Shown: one piece after another, positions 7,930-11,741 of the stretch
Layout: each line of letters begins with the position of its first letter
How positions within the stretch are numbered: the stretch's first letter is position 1
From: Phoronis ovalis
Lineage: Eukaryota > Phoronida > Phoronidae
Direction of reading: 5' to 3'
Assembly (NCBI GenBank): GCA_028565635.1
Contig: JAOXYB010050669.1
Location: 1 to 11,741 of the forward strand
DNA length: 11,741 nucleotides
Translations under genes and position numbers: made by a program
The notes under the pieces: generated by a model
The model's database searches: none
Told to the model about the DNA's origin: nothing
The model's input: only the letters and a program-made list of their open reading frames with translations

Positions 7930-7953
7930 CACGTGCTAAAAATTGATCACGTG
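7930..7953 (+). promoter_or_regulatory. Two CACGTG E-boxes
   Basis: Palindromic CACGTG at 7930-7935 and 7948-7953, 18 bp start to start; the second sits in TCACGTGG. These are binding sites for bHLH-zip factors (Myc/Max, USF). They lie just upstream of the pyrimidine tract that probably contains the hnRNP start site. Confidence 0.6.
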
Positions 7954-7979
7954 GCTGAATACTAATTAGATCACGCCGG

Positions 7980-7995
7980 CTTCTCTTTCTTTCCT
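7980..7995 (+). promoter_or_regulatory. TOP-like pyrimidine tract at probable start site
   Basis: Sixteen unbroken pyrimidines (CTTCTCTTTCTTTCCT) end eight bases before the ATG. If transcription starts at a C in this tract, the mRNA would carry a 5' terminal oligopyrimidine leader of only about 10 to 24 nt. Vertebrate HNRNPA1 mRNA is a known TOP message, so the idea fits the gene type. Confidence 0.4.
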
Positions 7996-8003
7996 ACGAC
8001 AAA

Positions 8004-8182
8004 ATGGAAGACGATCAGTTCAACGGAGACGAACAGTTTACAGAGCAGAATTTTGAGGAACAGCCAACGTTCGAGGAGACATCAGAGTTTCAGCAAGATG
8101 CTGAGCAAATTGCGCAAACTGTTGGAGGTGGTGATGGTTGTACTACGGCAGTAAGGAGAGATAGAAAAGATGAAGATGAAAG
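8004..8182 (+). CDS. HNRNPAB: hnRNP exon 1 (acidic N-terminus)
   Basis: Starts at ATG in the context ACAAAATGG, a good Kozak match. It codes 59 residues, rich in Glu, Asp, Gln and Phe (for example [16 protein letters not shown]), then a Gly patch and RRDRKDEDE just before RRM1. Similar acidic leaders are usual in HNRNPAB and HNRNPD. Donor GTGAGG, phase 2. Confidence 0.93.
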
Positions 8183-11100
8183 GTGAGGTTTATTTGCCAG
8201 ATATTTGATTTTGAGCCCTTGAGGTCATATAATTTCCTTACTTTATGAAAGTATGCAGGCAAAACATCGGGCTTGAACGAATCTGTCTGTTTTAAAAAGT
8301 AACCAGTGATAAGGATAACACGTGGAAATAAGTCAGATGGTAAAAGATCAGTGAAAATGACATTACGGTCGTATCGTATTTATCGAGTTAAAATTTAGAA
8401 AATTCAAAAAATGTTGCGACACAAGAAACATTAATATTCCTCCACTTGATAATAACAAATTAATAACTTCGGTGTATTACAGTGTGAAAAATTCATCGTA
8501 TTGGTGATTTTTGACAATACGTCAGGTATTGGACTATTGGGAGTATTGGGGCTATTAAGTATTTATTAGGACGCGTCCATGCTGTGCAGCATTTTTCCAA
8601 GGTAACAAAGGATTATCCATATAACTTTGTTATAATATTGTTCACTCAGTTGGCGTCATTTAATACAAGTAGCTACTTTTGGCAGTAAATCGCTGCTTTT
8701 TGTTGATGTGCAATTTACTTTTTTTGTAGAAAACTCTTTGTTGGAGGTTTGGGAAATGAAATCAATGAAGGTATGTAATTTCTAATTCGAAATTTTTGCA
8801 TTATATGCAATACTATAAGTACAACATTGTTCAAAAATGTGGTCGCTGGTCACATTATACAGTGTAAATTGAAATCATAAAAATATAAAGTCACTTAAAA
8901 TTAAAAGAAGTACTCTGGAGTATCCATATAATTGATGCTAAAAATAAAAAAAGTTGGTGAATAATTGCTGGTAAAAGTGGTGTAAATTGAACTGTGTCTG
9001 TATTTTCAGATGAACTACGCGAGTATTTCCAACAGTTTGGTACAATAAGCCATGAACAGTGCAACATAAAAATGGATCCCCAGTCAGGCAGATCAAGAGG
9101 ATTTGGTTTTATAGTATTTGAAAGTAAAGATTCCATAGAAGCAGTAAGTTCTAAATTAGTCATGTCGCAGCTAACTATGCTGGTAAAAGAAAACTAATGC
9201 TATTAAATTGATAGTTCAGAATAGTTCTTGTAAAAAAAAAGAGTCAAAATACGAATGTGAGTTCAAAATTAAACTACTGAAAGTATAAAATGTGGTAAAA
9301 CGACAAAATAGAGCTTCTATAGAAAAGAGTCACAAATGTATATAACTTAGATTTCTCACAATCTGCCAATTACACTGAAACTTGTACTACTGTAGGTCAT
9401 GAATAAACAATCGCATGAAATCAAAGGCAAAGCAATAGATCCCAAGAAAGCTAAGGCTCGCACCCCCAAATCATATAGTGATGATGGTGAACTTAAGGGC
9501 AGAAAAATATTTGTTGGTGGACTGGAACCAGACTTCCCGGAAGAAGAGCTCAGGAGCATTTTTAGTAAATATGGAGAGGTAAAGTTCAATTGTTTTCTTT
9601 GTTCAAAATGCTTGACTGTAATGGCGAAATTATTTTGACCTTAGTCGTAATAAGAAGAAAATGAGAAAACAGTGTGGATATATAGCTACAACTTCGAAGA
9701 AAACATTGCAATCGCTGTTTTATCTGTTTATAAAGCATTTTGTCTTTGTACTAGATATTGTGACGGCGTTTCTTAGGATATACCTTTTCATGCACCGCCT
9801 TGCACTAGCTTGTGACATGTATGGATTTCTATATATTTTTCTTTTATGTTCTATGTAATTTGCCATTTTACAGATTGAAGAAATTGACCTACCGTTTGAT
9901 AAAATTAAAAACCAGAGACGTGCCTTTTGTTTTGTTACCTTCAAAGATCAGACTTCAACAGATAACATTTTGGAAGTAGGAAAAATAACATTAGGAGATA
10001 AAGAGGTAAGAGGCAAAATGGAGCCATTTTTAAAAATATCCTTTGTACAGTAATGTTTCGTTGTTTTCCCTTGTTTTTCCAGGTAAACAATTGCTCAGTG
10101 AAAGTAATCAACTTGACAGTACAGTGTCGCCCTCTAGTGAGAATGTCCTCAAGACCATTTGTTTTTCATTTACAGTAATTGTTTCTTTGATCTCAGTTCG
10201 TAAAGGTTTGTTACGTATGAAATTTGAAACAAATTTTGGCTAATTTCTTGGACAAAAACACCCACTGACAATCACATTTTGCCTTCTCCAATTACAGTTA
10301 TTGTCGGCGCCTTGGTAGCAATGAAACGACATCCTTGCAAGGTGAAATTTAAGCGCTACGAGGTACTCGTGAGCATGAAGTCTTCTATGAGTCGGAAAGA
10401 GTCAGTCACTATCACAAACCTTGCTATTAGAAACTATTCCTGATAAATTGATTAAAGGAATGTTTCTAAATGTCATGTACTGTGCGATTGTGCATTTACT
10501 GCCGCCTTGTGTCTAATGTTCTTGTAATTTTTGCTCAGTTTTCAGTTTACTTTGAGTCCAGCAGTCATCTTGTCAGATTTTGAGTCACTGCTCTGTTAAG
10601 TGTCCCGATGTCCTAATGCTTTCGAGTAGCGTACATGTGCACTTGAGACAGGTAATGGTCAGAGAAAACAACAGACTTCATAGACCTTTTGTTCATTGTG
10701 TACTGTTTATATTTACAGGTCGATGTAAAGAAGGCTTCACCCAAGCAGGAATCCAACCAATATGGAGGCCGTGGTGGCTTTGGAGGTCGTGGAGGAAGGG
10801 GGCGGGGTCGTGGTGGCGGTAAGTGTTGACGAGTTAACATGTGTTGCACAACATGTAATATTGTTTATTTTGAAGGACTTACTTGAACTGTTACCTAGTC
10901 GGACTGTTGCCATGTCACAAAGTTCGTTTAAAGTGACCCTGTGGTAGAGTGGTATTTTGCTTGTGACATCACATTTTATTATGATGACATTAGTTATGCA
11001 GTAAAGGCATTCTGCATAAACTTGAACTGCATCAGGAACATTTGAATTTTAGAACATGTATGCTTTGTGATGATATGATAATGATGTATATCACAAAGAT

Positions 11101-11572
11101 TCCAGCTGCAGTTCAAGCTGATGCGGTAATGCCTTTGCTGCATAATGAATGTCCTCATTACAAAACGTCAAAAACAAAAAACCACTGTACCACAGGATCA
11201 ATAGTAAGAAACTTGAACAGATTGGCGGCAGCAAAAATAAATCTGTCTCCTTAACCTTCGAACTGCATATGATGAACATGTGAGATTTAATTATATTAAA
11301 TGAAGTGACAATTTTTATAGGAAAGTCAAATAAGTGTACAAAATTTTCTAGGTTTTCAAGGCGGATACGGAGGTGGTTACAATCAAGGCCAAGGCTATGG
11401 TGGCAACAACTACTGGGGTAACGGCAGCTACGATAACTACTATGCTGGGTATGGTGGTGGTTATGGGTCGGGATACGGTGGTTATGGCGGATATGACTAC
11501 AGTCAGGGATATGGTGGAAACTGGGGACAGGGATATGATCAGAATTATTATGGAAACTATGGAGGTAGGTGA
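8004..11572 (+). CDS. HNRNPAB: hnRNP A/B-D/Squid-type RNA-binding protein, 7 exons
   Basis: Joining 8004-8182, 8730-8770, 9010-9143, 9396-9578, 9874-10005, 10719-10818 and 11352-11572 gives 329 residues plus TGA; all introns are GT-AG with matching phase. Residues 1-59 are acidic and Gln-rich. RRM1 is about 60-138, with RNP2 KLFVGGL (61-67) and RNP1 RGFGFIVF (103-110), followed by [11 protein letters not shown]2 is about 154-231, with RNP2 KIFVGGL (155-161) and RNP1 RAFCFVTF (195-202). Then come VDVKKASPK, an RGG patch, and a Gly/Tyr/Asn/Gln-rich tail. Proteins of this group bind RNA in the nucleus and shuttle to the cytoplasm, acting in splicing, export, localisation and stability. The linker and RRM2 ([21 protein letters not shown]) look most like Drosophila Squid and vertebrate HNRNPAB; one-to-one orthology is inferred. 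A longer C-terminus by splicing is possible. Confidence 0.93.
8183..8729 (+). other. hnRNP intron 1
   Basis: 547 bp. It contains one more CACGTG at 8319-8324, a short run of TATTGG-type repeats near 8527-8556, and the perfect palindrome GGACGCGTCC at 8569-8578. No exon-like frame. Its acceptor follows TACTTTTTTTGTAG. Confidence 0.65.
8730..8770 (+). CDS. HNRNPAB: hnRNP exon 2 (41-nt exon with RNP2 of RRM1)
   Basis: A very short exon that completes Arg60 and codes [13 protein letters not shown], the first beta strand of RRM1 with the RNP2 motif. Gene finders may miss it because of its size. Strong acceptor and donor (GTATGT). It leaves in phase 1; the next exon completes Asp74. Without it RRM1 would lack its first strand and the frame would break. 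Confidence 0.92.
9010..9143 (+). CDS. HNRNPAB: hnRNP exon 3 (RRM1 core)
   Basis: Residues 74-118: first helix [11 protein letters not shown], loop [10 protein letters not shown], then RNP1 RGFGFIVF and the start of the second helix (ESKDSIEA). The Phe residues at RNP1 positions 3 and 5 (Phe105 and Phe107), which stack on RNA bases in RRMs, are both present. Acceptor TATTTTCAG, donor GTAAGT, phase 0. Confidence 0.94.
9396..9578 (+). CDS. HNRNPAB: hnRNP exon 4 (end of RRM1, linker, start of RRM2)
   Basis: Residues 119-179. [20 protein letters not shown] finishes RRM1. The linker [15 protein letters not shown] is longer and more polar than the short linker usual in vertebrate HNRNPAB. RRM2 opens with KIFVGGL and helix [14 protein letters not shown]. 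Acceptor TACTGTAG, donor GTAAAG, phase 0. Confidence 0.94.
9874..10005 (+). CDS. HNRNPAB: hnRNP exon 5 (RRM2 core)
   Basis: Residues 180-223. [16 protein letters not shown] leads into RNP1 RAFCFVTF, then [21 protein letters not shown]. The RNP1 aromatics Phe197 and Phe199 are kept, but the Gly usual at the second position (RGFCFITF in relatives) is Ala196. Acceptor CATTTTACAG, donor GTAAGA, phase 0. Confidence 0.93.
10006..10718 (+). other. hnRNP intron 5 with exon-like segments
   Basis: The longest intron of this gene (713 bp). It holds two exon-like segments, each with a strong acceptor: 10083-10136 (54 bp, open and in phase) and 10298-10341 (44 bp, with an in-frame stop). Both are discussed as findings. 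Otherwise no repeat or RNA gene is seen. Confidence 0.6.
10719..10818 (+). CDS. HNRNPAB: hnRNP exon 6 (end of RRM2 and RGG patch)
   Basis: Residues 224-256. [16 protein letters not shown] closes RRM2, then [18 protein letters not shown] gives several RGG/RG steps of the kind methylated by PRMT1-type enzymes and used for RNA contact. The acceptor is TTATATTTACAG and the donor is GTAAGT in phase 1. The DNA is locally GC-rich because of the Gly/Arg codons. Confidence 0.94.
10819..11351 (+). other. hnRNP intron 6
   Basis: 533 bp, AT-rich, with no recognisable repeat or exon-like frame that fits the splice phase. It ends at TTTTCTAG before the Gly/Tyr-rich exon. Confidence 0.65.
11352..11572 (+). 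CDS. HNRNPAB: hnRNP exon 7 (Gly/Tyr-rich tail, TGA)
   Basis: Residues 257-329, built from repeats such as [14 protein letters not shown] and [12 protein letters not shown], with Trp residues in NNYWGNG and GNWGQGYD. This is a low-complexity, prion-like domain as in other hnRNPs, expected to drive self-association. The frame closes GGA GGT AGG TGA at 11561-11572. A donor-like GTAGGT at 11565-11570 overlaps this end, so the exon may instead finish at 11564 and splice on to an exon outside the window. Confidence 0.88.
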
Positions 11573-11689
11573 TCAAATGTTATGGTGTCTTCGCTGCCAG
11601 GATCTGTAAATGATGTCAAGAAGGCATGCATTTCATTTATGTTTATAAGATGACGATACTAAATCATGGTTCGCACAGAATTTAGATGG

Positions 11690-11741
11690 CAAAATTCCAT
11701 GACTTTTCCACGACTTTTCCAGAAGATTTCATAATTTTCCA
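11690..11741. repeat. GACTTTTCCA repeat at right edge
   Basis: GACTTTTCCA occurs at 11701-11710 and again at 11712-11721, with related ATTCCA and ATTTTCCA on either side. The pattern resembles the end of an interspersed repeat, which the window edge cuts off. The 117 bases between the TGA and this repeat show no polyadenylation signal. Confidence 0.45.

Larger units (their letters stand above)
7142..8003. other. Divergent intergenic/promoter region
   Basis: 862 bp between the two start codons, which face away from each other, so it must hold both promoters and both 5' UTRs. The minus-strand acceptor-like TTATTAG at 7176-7177 suggests a spliced leader exon for the EF-hand gene. There is a T12 run at 7711-7722 and a direct repeat GTAACATACAG near 7371-7396. 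No TATA box stands at a convincing distance from either start. Confidence 0.7.

Noticed and set aside
10043-10243. A 66-codon plus-strand open frame in hnRNP intron 5.
   Set aside because: It is in a different frame from the splice-compatible reading at 10083 and has no domain; only the in-phase cassette reading was kept.
11091-11576. A 161-codon minus-strand open frame, rich in His, opposite the Gly/Tyr exon.
   Set aside because: It is the reverse reading of Gly/Tyr codons (GGT and TAT families), which yields His/Ser/Pro-rich strings by composition. It crosses the exon 7 acceptor without any splice logic.
1-11741. Bacterial or phage features: operons, Shine-Dalgarno sites, CRISPR arrays, toxin-antitoxin pairs, viral genes.
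   Set aside because: Both genes are spliced eukaryotic genes. The only regular array (1171-1498) has adjoining 41-bp units without unique spacers, so it is a minisatellite and not a CRISPR array.

Overview
The window is eukaryotic nuclear DNA from an animal. It is AT-rich, its genes are cut into many short GT-AG exons, and the introns are small (about 0.2 to 1.3 kb) and carry minisatellites and small transposon-like debris. The overall look suits an invertebrate, perhaps a marine lophotrochozoan such as a mollusc, but the sequence alone does not fix the phylum. There are two protein genes, arranged head to head.

The left gene (7141 down to 239, minus strand) begins inside the window and runs off the left edge. 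Eleven coding exons join with matching phases at every junction and give the first 637 codons of a large modular protein. The module is a helix, a degenerate EF-hand of the form D-x-L-x-S-G-x-V-T-x-x-Q-F, further helices with a second weak EF-hand, and then a proline-rich linker. About five modules are visible and a sixth starts at the left end. The best family guess is an EFCAB6-like ciliary/axonemal multi-EF-hand protein.

The right gene (8004 to at least 11572, plus strand) has seven coding exons for a 329-residue hnRNP of the A/B-D/Squid type: acidic N-terminus, two RRMs, an RGG patch and a Gly/Tyr-rich low-complexity tail. The tail ends at a TGA that overlaps a possible splice donor, so a longer alternative 3' end beyond the window is possible.

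Between the two start codons lie 862 bp. Close to the hnRNP start are two CCAAT boxes, two CACGTG E-boxes and a 16-nt pyrimidine tract (TOP-like). Nearer the EF-hand gene is a candidate RFX X-box.

The introns hold an eight-copy 41-bp minisatellite against a splice donor, a 9-bp minisatellite, a pair of 26-bp direct repeats flanking one EF-hand exon, and a roughly 200-bp foldback element with 19-bp perfect inverted arms and a G14 run. There are also possible cryptic exons in the hnRNP gene. I found no previously undescribed system. The points most worth following are the Ca-site-poor EF-hand modules, the shared promoter, and the candidate in-frame cassette exon inside RRM2 of the hnRNP.
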